DNA from: Fervidobacterium thailandense
GTDB lineage: Bacteria > Thermotogota > Thermotogae > Thermotogales > Fervidobacteriaceae
Reading direction: 5' to 3'
DNA: 64,000 nucleotides
NCBI RefSeq assembly: GCF_001719065.1
Contig: NZ_LWAF01000004.1
Location: forward strand, 114,178 to 178,177
In this document: one piece after another, positions 53,791 to 62,983 of the stretch
Layout: each line of letters opens with the position of its first letter
How positions within the stretch are numbered: the first letter of the stretch is position 1
Program-made: the position numbers and the translations under genes
Notes under the pieces: generated by a model
Seen by the model: the letters and a program-made list of their open reading frames with translations, nothing else
Told to the model about the DNA's origin: nothing
Databases searched by the model: none

Positions 53791-55137
53791 TTACGAGCCA
53801 AACACGTCGTTAAGTACTTTACTGATGTCCTCGACTTCTTCGATGAGTCCTTCACCGTTCACTTTAGTTGACGAGTTAGAAGCCTTAATGAGCATTTCGT
53901 TCGATATCACCCCCTTCTTGAGTAAGTCGTCACGCATCTTTTCGTAGTGGTTTGCCAGTTCGTAGTCGTTGAGTTCGTAAGCACGTGCGCTAAGTTCCTG
54001 GAGTATTCCGACAATCGCTTTCTTGTCGTTAGCTTTTATCGCTTCGTTGAGCTTAGTATCAAGTTTGTTCAGTTGACACCTACTTACCAGGTCACTTACG
54101 GTACTGTACCTACTCGTCACTAAATCCTTATCGCTTGTGAACTCAACGATCAGGTCTTCCTCGATTTTGTAAGCCCTATTCTCAGCCGGTACAAAGTATG
54201 TTAGTCTTGCTTTTGCCACCCTGAATGGACCCTCAAATTTCGTTTTCAATGGTGGAATCGTAATCTGGAAGAGGTATTGGTAGTAGCGGTTGTACTCGAT
54301 GTTGTCAAGCGGTAGTTCTACCTTTCTGTCACCTTTGAATTCCGGTTTTCCGTAATAAGTTGTTTCAGGAACTACTCTGTAGTACTCTCCGACTCTTACT
54401 TTATCTGAGAATTCCAGTTCGAGGTTCACGTTTGTTATTACCGTTGACTTGGTCCTTTGGAAGGTTCTTTGGAAAATCTTGAGAGCTTCCGAGGGTGATT
54501 TTAACCAATCCGTTGTTCCACGGGATGGTTTAACGAGTTCTTCGATGAACTTGTAGTTGAAATCGTTTCCAATTCCCAGAGCGGTAATGCTTATCTTTTC
54601 TTCTGCTATCAATTTACCTTCCCTGAGCCCGTCCTGTTCAGTATCGTCCGTTGGAAGTCCGTCTGTTAGGAAGACAATCTTTTTGAGGTTTCCCGTGTTC
54701 TTGGAGAGTATCTCACGAGCTTTCCTCAGAGCTGCAGAGATGTTCGTACTGCCGCCGTACAAATATGCCTTCTCGAGTGCGTTCTCGAATTCTGCTTTTG
54801 TTGGCTTCGCGCGTTCGAGTACGACGTACGGAGCACTATCGTAGAGTACAATGCTAACGGTATCTTCAGGGGTTAGGAAACTGTAAAGGTGCTTTGCCGC
54901 TTCCACTGCTGCCTTCACTTTCGTAACGTTTCCTTCAAACGGTTCTCTCATCGATCCTGAGACATCGAGTACTACACAGAAGTCGACACCTTTGACAGTT
55001 AAGTTCTCGCTTACAGCACCTACTTTCGGTCTGAGTTCCAGAAGGAGGTAGTTTTCGGTATCGGTCGTTGAATCACTCGAAATGTAAGGCTTCTCGAACT
55101 TGTAACTTAGCGTAATCTTCTGCTCACTTCCCATCAT
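53791..55137 (-). CDS. VWA-domain protein (TerY-like)
   Basis: 448 residues. A von Willebrand A domain occupies about 45-230 with a complete MIDAS: DFCVVLDVSGSMREP (DxSxS), GGSTNISAAL (Thr) and FLTDGLPTDD. It is followed by beta-rich and helical regions of unknown type. No signal peptide or membrane segment, so cytosolic. Metal-dependent ligand binding is expected; in TerY-P-type systems a VWA protein works with a PP2C and a kinase (known association). It has its own transcript: two island motifs upstream and a terminator downstream. Confidence 0.88.
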   Translation of the reverse strand: MMGSEQKITLSYKFEKPYISSDSTTDTENYLLLELRPKVGAVSENLTVKGVDFCVVLDVSGSMREPFEGNVTKVKAAVEAAKHLYSFLTPEDTVSIVLYDSAPYVVLERAKPTKAEFENALEKAYLYGGSTNISAALRKAREILSKNTGNLKKIVFLTDGLPTDDTEQDGLREGKLIAEEKISITALGIGNDFNYKFIEELVKPSRGTTDWLKSPSEALKIFQRTFQRTKSTVITNVNLELEFSDKVRVGEYYRVVPETTYYGKPEFKGDRKVELPLDNIEYNRYYQYLFQITIPPLKTKFEGPFRVAKARLTYFVPAENRAYKIEEDLIVEFTSDKDLVTSRYSTVSDLVSRCQLNKLDTKLNEAIKANDKKAIVGILQELSARAYELNDYELANHYEKMRDDLLKKGVISNEMLIKASNSSTKVNGEGLIEEVEDISKVLNDVFGS

Positions 55138-55214
55138 CCTATCACACCCCTTCCCACTCAGTTGTTTGTTCTCAAAAATCCACCGCTTTGGAAACCGTCG
55201 AAAGTGCTTCCGTT

Positions 55215-55239
55215 TTCCAAATTATCCATGACAAATAAG
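55215..55239. promoter_or_regulatory. Island motif copy 2 (upstream of VWA gene)
   Basis: TTCCAAATT-ATCCA-TGACAAATAAG, 78 bases before the VWA start on the minus strand. Confidence 0.7.
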
Positions 55240-55312
55240 CCGTTGGAATTTTTCAAAGTCCGAAGATTCTACACTTTTCGGCTACCAGTTCTTTGTTCCG
55301 TTTCCTTCTTCG

Positions 55313-55337
55313 TTCCAAATTAATATTGACAAATAAG
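55313..55337. promoter_or_regulatory. Island motif copy 3 (upstream of VWA gene)
   Basis: TTCCAAATT-AATAT-TGACAAATAAG, 98 bases from copy 2, in the same orientation. The intergenic region 55138-55386 contains little else. Confidence 0.7.
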
Positions 55338-55386
55338 CTCATGATACTCAAGATACTTATTTGCCAGAGACTCTTTGACTTTCTGG

Positions 55387-56385
55387 CTACACCGTGGACT
55401 GCACGTTGTTGACAATTAAGCCTATTGAATTACTGAGGATGATCCTGTCCCCTTCGTAAAGTTGAGCGATCTCACCAGGTTCGAGGAACTTACCGTGCAC
55501 CCAAACTATTGCCTTTTGACTCAGCCGCTGTATGAAGTATTTACCCTCATCTTTGAATATCTTAGCGTGTTTACGGCTTGTTATACGCTCATCGTCTAAG
55601 TCCCTTAGGTTGACATCCACTTCGACACCCGTTTTGCTCCGTCCTATGAGTATTTCGTCAAACCAGAAGTTCTTTTCCGATACTTTCGACCCGCGATTGT
55701 AGATCGTTAACTTAATCCCGTAAACGATCGGCTTTCGTGAAATCGACGAAGGTGCAACGGGAACCATTCCTACGTTATTAGCCGAAACTTGTTTCATTTT
55801 ATCTTCACACACATCAGCATCATCGTTCAAGTTCGGATTAACGCTCGAAAATTCATAGCTAATAACTGATGACTCTTGCGTTTGCTCTTCCATCGTGCTG
55901 TTACTTGTCGATTGCAACAGTGGCTCCGGTACCTTTTCATCCATGCCAAATATCTCTCTTAAGATGCTATCAACATCTTCTTCAAAAACTTCGCCAGGCT
56001 CTGAATGTTCACTCTCAAACAGTTCCACTTCGTCGACATGGTCCATGGCAAGCTCTGGAATTTGGTTGGAATCTTCCGCTAACATTTCATCATCTAAGAG
56101 CGCCTCTTCAACGTCGTCCAATTCATCATCTCCGACTACGTAGTCTGGAAAATCCGAAGTCGTAATCTCATAAATGTCTTCGTCAATCGAGTCTAATTCA
56201 CAGAGGATTTCTTGTTCGTCTTGAAATCTCTCCTCATCGCTAAGCAATAAGTCGTCTTGTTGCCACTGCAAATTTCCCACCTTTTCGTTTTGTTCTTGGT
56301 AGATTTCAACTAAAGGCCCACCACAGTCGCAAAACTTGAGCGTATCATCAGAATAAGTCATGCCGCAGTTCAAACATCTCTTCAT
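55387..56385 (-). CDS. Zinc-ribbon and FHA domain protein
   Basis: 332 residues: an N-terminal zinc ribbon (RCLNCGMTYSDDTLKFCDCGGPL, C4-type), a 200-residue very acidic, probably disordered linker, and a C-terminal FHA domain (ILIGRSKTGVEVDVNLRDLDDERITSRKHAKIFKDEGKYFI; key GRS, SRKHA). FHA domains bind phosphothreonine, so this is likely a target or scaffold for the nearby kinase. Its ATG overlaps the PP2C stop as ATGA. Confidence 0.88.
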   Translation of the reverse strand: MKRCLNCGMTYSDDTLKFCDCGGPLVEIYQEQNEKVGNLQWQQDDLLLSDEERFQDEQEILCELDSIDEDIYEITTSDFPDYVVGDDELDDVEEALLDDEMLAEDSNQIPELAMDHVDEVELFESEHSEPGEVFEEDVDSILREIFGMDEKVPEPLLQSTSNSTMEEQTQESSVISYEFSSVNPNLNDDADVCEDKMKQVSANNVGMVPVAPSSISRKPIVYGIKLTIYNRGSKVSEKNFWFDEILIGRSKTGVEVDVNLRDLDDERITSRKHAKIFKDEGKYFIQRLSQKAIVWVHGKFLEPGEIAQLYEGDRIILSNSIGLIVNNVQSTV

Positions 56386-57944
56386 CTTGCATCCCCTCCT
56401 CTCGCACCATTTTCCTCAGGTTTGACAATGACGATTGTTAAGTTATCACCCGCAATGTTCTGGTCTATCTTCGCCAAAATCCTTTGCGCGGTTGCCTTTA
56501 TCTTTCCTTTTGCCTCATTGTAGCTTTCCGCGTATACTTTCTTAAAATTTTCGATTTTTTCGGCTTCGTGAGCACCGACGGTAAACTCGATGATCCCATC
56601 CGAGCCCAGTATCAGTGTTTCATCTGGAAGAAGTTTGAAGACCATGAATTGCGATTCAACTTTCTCGGCAACGAGTCTATCACCCTCCTTTCGAGCCTTT
56701 CCAATTACTTGCGTAAGACTGTTCGGATCTCCGGAAATCGTTCTGCCTAATACCAGTTTTTCGAAACCGACGTTGTGTCTGACGTTGATTCTTACTACCT
56801 CATCCTGCGACAGCAAGAGAGCTGGAGAATCACCAACAGAGCACAGGTACACCACGTTTTTGTCGACTAACGCGGACACAAACGTTGTTGACATCAAACC
56901 ATCAGGGCTGGCTGCTTGTTCGATCTTCAGTGCTTCTTTGAGAATCGCGTCGTTAGCCTTCTCAATGAAACTTTCGTAAAACTGCTTGACGATCTCGTAA
57001 TTTAATTCCACATCGTTAAGCGTATCGGATTCTTCCAGTAATAACTTTTTCACCAGATTTGATGCAATGTTTCCATCTCCGTATTTCGAAGTCGAGACCC
57101 CGTCCATTACCGCAATAAGAACCCTCGAATCTCCGAGTCGTTTGACAACGTAGGCATCTTGATTTACCCGATCTTCTTCTTTGAAGTCATCATCTTCTTT
57201 GACCTTGCCTGTGCCGTAAACGGAGTGTGCACCCGTTCGATAACGTATCTTGTTTCCAGTACCATTCAATTCCTGGCGTTCCCTGTACCGTGCCACGGAG
57301 TCTAAGAACTTAGCCTTACATACCTTAACGTCGTACTTATTTGAGAAACTCTTTTCAAACCAGTTCTTAAAGTCAAACAGCCCTTCGATTGTTAGAGCCT
57401 CTTCCACGAATCGTCGTCTATCCCTTGGCTCCTTGGATTTGTATTCATCTCCGTACTTCAAATTTGCAAAGATTTCAGCCAATACTCGAGAGTTATTTTC
57501 GGAGAACTTCAATGGCTTTGTGTTGATGTATATTGGCATTTCAAATTTGCTGATGTCAATTTCATCGTCCTTTCCAACGAGTGGAAAATAGGTCAAGATG
57601 TAAGGATTCAAATCATCGTCAAAGTACAACGCCCTCATATCAAAGCAGAAGATCTTGTAACCCGTGTTTTCCACTTTCTCGAAAAGATTCAGAATGTTCT
57701 CAAATGCTTTGATCGTATTCTCAAAGTTCTCTGAAAAACCGCATTCTCGCCACTCTCTGACCTTCTTTTGTGGAACCGGGAAGTACAATTTAACCTCCGC
57801 ACCGTTCCGTTTGCTGAGACTTTTAATCGGAAGGATCAGATTCTCGGGAAATGTCTTTGGATAGTCGTAGTCGAGAATATCCTCGTGAACCTTACTTACC
57901 GTGAAAACCTCAACTTGCTCGCGCTTTACTTCGTGAAATCCCAT
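56382..57944 (-). CDS. PP2C-type protein phosphatase
   Basis: 520 residues. The first 230 residues are an unrecognised domain; the rest is a PPM/PP2C phosphatase with its metal-binding acids: RVNQDAYVV, IAVMDGVSTSKYGDG, LCSVGDSPALLL, LGSDGIIEF and AGDNLTIVIV. It would reverse phosphorylation by the kinase at 61889. The start at 57944 follows GGGGTG. An insertion sequence begins only 25 bases upstream and separates it from the island motif at 59384, so its native promoter is probably displaced. Confidence 0.92.
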   Translation of the reverse strand: MGFHEVKREQVEVFTVSKVHEDILDYDYPKTFPENLILPIKSLSKRNGAEVKLYFPVPQKKVREWRECGFSENFENTIKAFENILNLFEKVENTGYKIFCFDMRALYFDDDLNPYILTYFPLVGKDDEIDISKFEMPIYINTKPLKFSENNSRVLAEIFANLKYGDEYKSKEPRDRRRFVEEALTIEGLFDFKNWFEKSFSNKYDVKVCKAKFLDSVARYRERQELNGTGNKIRYRTGAHSVYGTGKVKEDDDFKEEDRVNQDAYVVKRLGDSRVLIAVMDGVSTSKYGDGNIASNLVKKLLLEESDTLNDVELNYEIVKQFYESFIEKANDAILKEALKIEQAASPDGLMSTTFVSALVDKNVVYLCSVGDSPALLLSQDEVVRINVRHNVGFEKLVLGRTISGDPNSLTQVIGKARKEGDRLVAEKVESQFMVFKLLPDETLILGSDGIIEFTVGAHEAEKIENFKKVYAESYNEAKGKIKATAQRILAKIDQNIAGDNLTIVIVKPEENGARGGDAR

Positions 57945-57959
57945 CTTAACACCCCCATT

Positions 57960-57968
57960 TAATTGATG
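57960..57968. repeat. Left target-site duplication of the 57969 IS
   Basis: TAATTGATG, repeated at 59362-59370 on the other side of the element. Confidence 0.8.
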
Positions 57969-58132
57969 TAGACTGTTCCATGAAATTATGAAAACCCACC
58001 GAATTGTTGTATAATTCCTTAAAAAGGGGTACACCCCCCTCCACCCCACGTAGACTGTTCCATGAAATTATGAAAACCTACCGGATTGTTGTATAATTCC
58101 TTAAAAAGGGGTACACCCCCCTCCACCCCACG
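57969..58132. repeat. 82-bp tandem duplication of the IS left end
   Basis: Unit 1 is 57969-58050 and unit 2 is 58051-58132; they differ at two positions only. Each unit carries the inverted repeat, a TATAAT promoter box (TTGTTGTATAATTCC) and a GGGGTACACCCC hairpin. Confidence 0.92.
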
Positions 58133-58147
58133 AAAGGAGGTATACCC

Positions 58148-59161
58148 ATGCCAAGAAAACTCAACCTTCCTCAAAGACCTTCCTGCCCCTACTGCCATCA
58201 TCCCAAAGTCTACGTCAATTCCCGCTACTTCCGCCGTGCTCCTGACGGCTCCCTTACCCAGGTCTTCAGCTTCATCTGCCCTAACTGCAAACGCACTTTC
58301 TCCTTCCCAAAAGCCCCTCGCTCTCCCAACCCTAACAAGCGCTTCAACTTCTCCTACCCCAGATGCCCTCACTGCAACACTACCATGGAAATCTACAAAA
58401 TCCGCTCCTCTTTCGTCCGTTTCCGCTGCCGTAAATGCAAGTATAAGTCTAACGTTTACTTACTCAAAAACTCCTCTCCTCAAACCAACATCCTGCCTTT
58501 CTCCCCAAACTATCCTCTCTTCATTTGCCTTCTTGCCTTCATCCTCTTCTTCTCTAACCTCTCATTCAGACAAATCAGAAACGTCCTATCTCTCAACGGC
58601 TACTCCCCGAGTGTTTCTACCATCTACCGCTGGATAAAAGCACTCTCTTCTGCCATCAAGTTTACTCCCATCCATTTTGAGGTCCTTTGTGTCGATGAAA
58701 AGTTCGAAAAACTCGCTTCAAAGGGAAAGACCGATACCATCTATGTCTTCCTTGCCGTTAGCTTCGATAACTACCTGATTGCTAACTTCCGTGTCTCTCT
58801 CAACCGTGATACGCTCCAAGCCATCAAGCTAATATCCCCTTGTCAGCCAAAGCTTGTGCTATCTGATGGATTAACCTCATACGCTCAAGCCTGTGAGTAT
58901 CTGAACATTTCCCACAAAACCATCAGCTCCAGAGTAAACCAAGCGGTAGAATCAAGAAACAGCCTTCTTGCGATGTTCACGCAAATCAGAAGAGGGTTCA
59001 AGAAGCTATCAAACGTGATTGAGTACATCAAAGCGTTTGTTGTGCTCCACAACATCAAGCGGAAGTTGAGAATGCAAGAGCCGGGAGACTGGGTGAAGAT
59101 ACAAAAGCCGTTGATTGAATATGTGCTGAATCACTTTGAAGAGCTATTTGCGTTTGGTTGA
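58148..59161 (+). CDS. DDE transposase with N-terminal zinc fingers
   Basis: 337 residues. Two cysteine fingers (CPYC...CPNC; CPHC...CRKC) are followed by a helix-turn-helix (SFRQIRNVLSLNGYSPSVSTIYRWI) and a DDE catalytic core: VLCVDEKFEKL, LVLSDGLTSYAQA and QAVESRNSLLAMFTQIRRGF. Close in layout to IS6-like transposases, though the group is not certain. Codon use is unusually C-rich compared with neighbours, consistent with recent arrival. Looks intact. AAAGGAGG ribosome site. Confidence 0.9.
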   Translation: MPRKLNLPQRPSCPYCHHPKVYVNSRYFRRAPDGSLTQVFSFICPNCKRTFSFPKAPRSPNPNKRFNFSYPRCPHCNTTMEIYKIRSSFVRFRCRKCKYKSNVYLLKNSSPQTNILPFSPNYPLFICLLAFILFFSNLSFRQIRNVLSLNGYSPSVSTIYRWIKALSSAIKFTPIHFEVLCVDEKFEKLASKGKTDTIYVFLAVSFDNYLIANFRVSLNRDTLQAIKLISPCQPKLVLSDGLTSYAQACEYLNISHKTISSRVNQAVESRNSLLAMFTQIRRGFKKLSNVIEYIKAFVVLHNIKRKLRMQEPGDWVKIQKPLIEYVLNHFEELFAFG

Positions 59162-59361
59162 GTTGTGGAGCAGGTTGAGTAAATGAAAACGGAATACTGG
59201 AGAAGTCAAGCTGCGAGAGCAGTAAGGGTGATGTTTTGTTAAAGCTGAGAAAAACAGCGTTTTTGCGAGCCGAAGGATGATTTCAAAGACCGAGATTTTT
59301 GTTTAAGGACGAGGGGTATACCCTCTATCAGCAAACTCTAATCATATCGTCGAACAGACTC

Positions 59362-59370
59362 TAATTGATG
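59362..59370. repeat. Right target-site duplication of the 57969 IS
   Basis: TAATTGATG, matching 57960-57968. Confidence 0.8.
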
Positions 59371-59383
59371 TGTTCCCGTGATT

Positions 59384-59408
59384 TTCCAAATTTTAATTGA
59401 CAATTAAG
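59384..59408. promoter_or_regulatory. Island motif copy 4 (between the pseudokinase gene and the IS)
   Basis: TTCCAAATT-TTAAT-TGACAATTAAG, 14 bases from the IS. Before insertion it would have stood about 39 bases upstream of the PP2C start. Confidence 0.7.
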
Positions 59409-59445
59409 ACTTCCAAACAACCCTGACCTTTGAAATAAACATCAT

Positions 59446-60417
59446 TTAAGCTTCCGGTAAGCTCTCAACGATGGTGCTTATCTGATTCAGCGAAGTAAAC
59501 TTTTGTGCATCTTTGAGCAAGTTTCCAACCACGTTCTTAACGTACAGAACCTGATGAGTTTTAACATGGTACTCAGCCTTCGCGATCAACTCGGGTGTAA
59601 ATTCTGCGTTTCGGTACTTCCCCTTCGTAGTTAGATCAAAAATTAACCTTGCCGTTTGAAAAGCAACAACCTCGAACGCATTCACACACTGTTTACCACC
59701 GGACCTAATGTACTCTAAAAGACTATTCGGAGAATAGTACTTGATGAAAATCGGACCGTACTTTTTAACATCCGTTATTGCCATATCTGTTAGATTTTCG
59801 TTTTTTACCCTCACCACAAATCTCAACCCTCTCAATCGAACTATGTCATCGATCTGCAGTATTACGTGTTCCGGTACCACTCCGAAATGCAGCAACCCGT
59901 GACCGTACAAAGTTTGTTGAACACTTAACAACTCACAAACAATGTCTTTTACCCTCCGCAAATTTACCGGGGCTTTCTCACGCTTAGCTGGATCGAAGAT
60001 ATCTCCGTTCTTAGCTAATGCAAGATAGTTGGACTTAATCGCAATGTGCAGATTTTTTCCCCTGATGTACTCGGAGACAAGTACGGGAACTTTAAGGTTA
60101 TTCCCTTTTACCGTTGCAGTAAAAAAGTCAACAATTTCTGGAAAACGTGTATCGAACACAACGTTACTCACCCTCGCCATCCTCTCCAGTACTAACTCCT
60201 TGAAAATTGCATCCTCTGTATTCAGGACTTTGTCAAGTTTCGGTAGAGTAGCCACAAGTGTGACCGTCTGAAGATGCTTTCTTCTGACTGGAATTTGAAG
60301 AAACGTGTCAGAGGTTCTATTCATTCGAACAAAAGTATCTTGAGAACTCGCATCCGTTGGAACCTCATATCCAACGGCTTCGAAATCTAAAAGATTGGCT
60401 AACATACTCAGATCCAA
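59446..60417 (-). CDS. Pseudokinase 1
   Basis: 323 residues related to the protein at 60899. The kinase C-lobe can be traced: LYGHGLLHFGVVPEHVILQIDD stands where active kinases have H-R-D-x-K-P-x-N, with the catalytic Asp and Lys replaced (HFGVVPEH). No VAIK lysine and no DFG are found. KYYSPNSLLEYIRSGGKQCVNAFEVVAFQTARLIFDL resembles the region after the activation segment. So it is a predicted non-catalytic kinase fold, perhaps a scaffold or allosteric partner. Start TTG 60417 after GGGGGG; an ATG at 60405 has no ribosome site. Confidence 0.75.
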   Translation of the reverse strand: MDLSMLANLLDFEAVGYEVPTDASSQDTFVRMNRTSDTFLQIPVRRKHLQTVTLVATLPKLDKVLNTEDAIFKELVLERMARVSNVVFDTRFPEIVDFFTATVKGNNLKVPVLVSEYIRGKNLHIAIKSNYLALAKNGDIFDPAKREKAPVNLRRVKDIVCELLSVQQTLYGHGLLHFGVVPEHVILQIDDIVRLRGLRFVVRVKNENLTDMAITDVKKYGPIFIKYYSPNSLLEYIRSGGKQCVNAFEVVAFQTARLIFDLTTKGKYRNAEFTPELIAKAEYHVKTHQVLYVKNVVGNLLKDAQKFTSLNQISTIVESLPEA

Positions 60418-60442
60418 GCACGCATCCCCCCTTGAAAGAACA

Positions 60443-60883
60443 TTACAACTTGATCCGAATCTTTAAGCCTATCTTTTGCTTGCCCCAGATTACAACAAAG
60501 TTGTCTGAAGTCTTTGAAAGCTTGTATGGTTTATCCTTTTCCAAAAAGACGTCATTTGCAAACTCATTTCTCAAAAGAACTGACACTTCCCCTGTTCGGA
60601 TGATGTAGTACTCTTCTCCTTCGCGCCGAATTACTATTGCCTTTCTTGAAACCGTCTTCTCATCATCAAAAGGAGTTAGATCGAGGTCAACATCCACCGT
60701 CGGATGCGCACGTCCTATGGTTATCTCATCGTAGGAAAAGATCCGCTCTAAAACATCTCTTCCCTTAACATGAACCGCTATTTGAACTCCCTTGCCACTT
60801 TGAAGCCGTCCTAAATAACGTTCTACATTGAACAAATCGTCAAATAACCAGTCTTCTAATACGTCAAACATTTGATAAGACAT
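60443..60883 (-). CDS. Small FHA-domain protein
   Basis: 146 residues, nearly all one FHA domain: ITIGRAHPTVDVDLDLTPFDDEKTVSRKAIVIRREGEEYYIIR, with GRA and SRK in place of the typical GR-S and S-x-x-H; the usual His is absent (SRKAIV), so phosphothreonine binding may be altered. It lies between two pseudokinase genes. GGGGGTGAT ribosome site. Confidence 0.85.
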   Translation of the reverse strand: MSYQMFDVLEDWLFDDLFNVERYLGRLQSGKGVQIAVHVKGRDVLERIFSYDEITIGRAHPTVDVDLDLTPFDDEKTVSRKAIVIRREGEEYYIIRTGEVSVLLRNEFANDVFLEKDKPYKLSKTSDNFVVIWGKQKIGLKIRIKL

Positions 60884-60898
60884 TCCATCACCCCCTTT

Positions 60899-61870
60899 TC
60901 AACCCTCGAGCACCCACTCCAAAACACTCTCAATCTCCCTAAAGCTATTCACATTGTCACAGAACAGCCTATCGGTAAGCTGCAAGATAACCTCCCTAAT
61001 CAGATTTGCACTTGAAAACGGAACACGCAAATGCGCATGCTTTACCAATTCGGCTGTAAACGGCTGTGTTAAGTACGCATTCTCAGTGACAAAATCGAAC
61101 AACAAAACTCCTATTTGATAGGACGTAAGTCCAATAACGTTGACCGGGTATTGACCACCAGTGTTCACGTATTCGATGAAAAAGTCTGGGGAATATCGCG
61201 GAACAATCACTGGACCGTATTTTTCCTGATCAATTGCAGAAGGATCGTGAAGATAACCTTTCACATGTCGCATAATGTGCCTCTCACCGACGAATTTCAC
61301 CAAATAATCGACTTGTAAAATGATGTGAGTTGGATCCAAGGCTGTGTGAACTAACCCTTTAGAGAATAAAAAGCTCTGAAACTCGATGACGTTCGAAAGA
61401 ATTCTCTCGACGAACATTTTGAACTTGACTCGACGTGGCATAGGACGCTTAAATGGATCTATTATGTCTTCCTCAAATTTTCCATTCAGGTCCGCGCTCA
61501 GTACACCTGCTTCGATACAATGTCTTAGATTCACGTACCCCATGAAACCATTAAAATGTTGTTTAACAATATTAATCCTTGGAACCGTTTTTAGTTTTGA
61601 GTAGTAGACATCTACAATTTCTGGCAGATAAGTTGTTGCAAGATAATTGTTGATCCTTACTATCCGCTCTCCGACTGCGATATGTGGGAAATCTTTGGTA
61701 CACTTCCTCAGCCACTCATCACAATGCCGCTGCTTAATGAAAATCAGCTTCTCCGATTCCGGATGCCTGACCAAGTCATACTTGAACATTGTAGCGTCCT
61801 TTCTGAGTTCATTGACCAGCGAACTTGGAACCTTTACCCAACCGGGATTTAACTTAACGCTGATCGTCAC
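60899..61870 (-). CDS. Pseudokinase 2
   Basis: About 323 residues, a paralogue of pseudokinase 1. FLFSKGLVHTALDPTHIILQVD aligns with the catalytic loop, but HTALDPTH lacks the Asp and Lys. KYGPVIVPRYSPDFFIEYVNTGGQYPVNVIGLTSYQIGVLLFDF mirrors the same region of pseudokinase 1 (KYGPIFIKYYSPN...). VAIK and DFG are missing. GTG 61870 is preferred with AAGGGGTGAG upstream; GTG 61879 is the alternative. It lies 18 bases after the active kinase gene. Confidence 0.76.
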   Translation of the reverse strand: MTISVKLNPGWVKVPSSLVNELRKDATMFKYDLVRHPESEKLIFIKQRHCDEWLRKCTKDFPHIAVGERIVRINNYLATTYLPEIVDVYYSKLKTVPRINIVKQHFNGFMGYVNLRHCIEAGVLSADLNGKFEEDIIDPFKRPMPRRVKFKMFVERILSNVIEFQSFLFSKGLVHTALDPTHIILQVDYLVKFVGERHIMRHVKGYLHDPSAIDQEKYGPVIVPRYSPDFFIEYVNTGGQYPVNVIGLTSYQIGVLLFDFVTENAYLTQPFTAELVKHAHLRVPFSSANLIREVILQLTDRLFCDNVNSFREIESVLEWVLEG

Positions 61871-61888
61871 ATAACTCACCCCTTCAAC

Positions 61889-62950
61889 TTAGAATCGGGA
61901 GCCCCCCAGCGCATTAAACGCCTCCCTTATATCCTCGAGCATTTCATCCGGTGTTTGATAACGCTCATCGGGATTTCTCCGAGTAGCTTTTTGAATGATC
62001 TTCTGAATGTGGGGAAGGGAAGACAACTTTCCATAGTTAAGATTTGCTACCTGGCTGTTCAAAGTCATCGTTGTCTGCGGATGAATCCCAGTTAACATTT
62101 GGTACATTAACACTCCCAGAGAGTAGATATCGGCGCGATGATTAAACTTATCCTTCATAGAACGATCCTCCACCTCTGGTGCTAAATAACCAGGTGTACT
62201 CACACCATAATTCAAAATTCGGCCGTCCTTGGAAATAACAGCTGCACCCCCGAAGTCAATTAGCACAAAATTCTCCGAGGGAGTAACTATTATGTTTTCA
62301 GGTTTTAAGTCCTGGTAAACGATGCATTCGATCTTCTCATGATGCGTTCCAATCTTGTACATTTTTCTGAACATCTTGAGCAGTTGTTTTGAAAGCGAAA
62401 GCACGAGTTTGATCCATTCCGGTGACTTCAGGTCTATGCTCTGAAGATTTCTCTCAAGATAGTCACTAAGTGGCTCTCCTTCAACATACTGGAGCACTAT
62501 GTACGGCTCATCGTATGCAAGCTCGTTCAAGTATGGCTTCCCAGGAGTCACGTACCCTTCTGGCCAATTGATGCTCGGACAATACCCTCTAATCCAATCT
62601 CTAAGAACGGGAGTGTTTGGCACGTTTATCTGCCTGATCACTTCCAAAACTTTCAGTTCGAACTCAATATCAGCCCGCGCTTTGGCAATGAACTCCTTAT
62701 TGTCAAGATTTTCCCTTTTTACCCTCCCCTTGTAATCTCTGGCTTTTATTAACACCTTCCTTCCAAAGACATGCAAATCCCTTGCAAACAATATCAATCC
62801 AAAACCACTTGAAGCACTCAGAACCCCCTCAACAAGGTACCTGTTACCGATCATTTCTGGAACCAGTATTTCTCGATTTCCTTTCCTAATCTTTAAAATG
62901 TTCTCCCCTATCTTCTGAATCTCTTGATCAGCCTTCTTCACACCTGACAT
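61889..62950 (-). CDS. Ser/Thr protein kinase (Hanks type)
   Basis: 353 residues with a kinase domain from about residue 36. Glycine-rich region SASSGFGLILF, Lys69 in VLIKA, C-helix Glu in DIEFELKVL, catalytic loop YQDLKPENI (212-220; the His of HRD is Tyr), DFG 232-234, GYLAPEV 255-260, DIYSLGVLMYQMLTG. All catalytic residues are present, so it should be active. No membrane segment. First gene of the kinase/pseudokinase/FHA operon. ATG 62950 follows GGAGGG; an earlier in-frame start at 63016 has no ribosome site. Confidence 0.93.
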   Translation of the reverse strand: MSGVKKADQEIQKIGENILKIRKGNREILVPEMIGNRYLVEGVLSASSGFGLILFARDLHVFGRKVLIKARDYKGRVKRENLDNKEFIAKARADIEFELKVLEVIRQINVPNTPVLRDWIRGYCPSINWPEGYVTPGKPYLNELAYDEPYIVLQYVEGEPLSDYLERNLQSIDLKSPEWIKLVLSLSKQLLKMFRKMYKIGTHHEKIECIVYQDLKPENIIVTPSENFVLIDFGGAAVISKDGRILNYGVSTPGYLAPEVEDRSMKDKFNHRADIYSLGVLMYQMLTGIHPQTTMTLNSQVANLNYGKLSSLPHIQKIIQKATRRNPDERYQTPDEMLEDIREAFNALGGSRF

Positions 62951-62983
62951 AACCTTTCCCTCCTTCGACTCAGAAATTATCGA

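Larger units (their letters stand above)
57969..59361 (+). mobile_element. Complete DDE-type insertion sequence with duplicated left end
   Basis: About 1.39 kb between 9-bp direct repeats (TAATTGATG). The ends are short inverted repeats: TAGACTGTTC at the left, GAACAGACTC at the right (8 of 10 matching). One transposase gene. The first 82 bases occur twice in tandem. It lies between the pseudokinase gene and the PP2C gene without breaking either. Confidence 0.88.

Noticed and set aside
58086..58637. A 183-codon plus-strand frame over the IS transposase start
   Set aside because: It is an alternative frame of the transposase; its Ser/Pro/Leu-rich content reflects the C-rich codons of the real gene.
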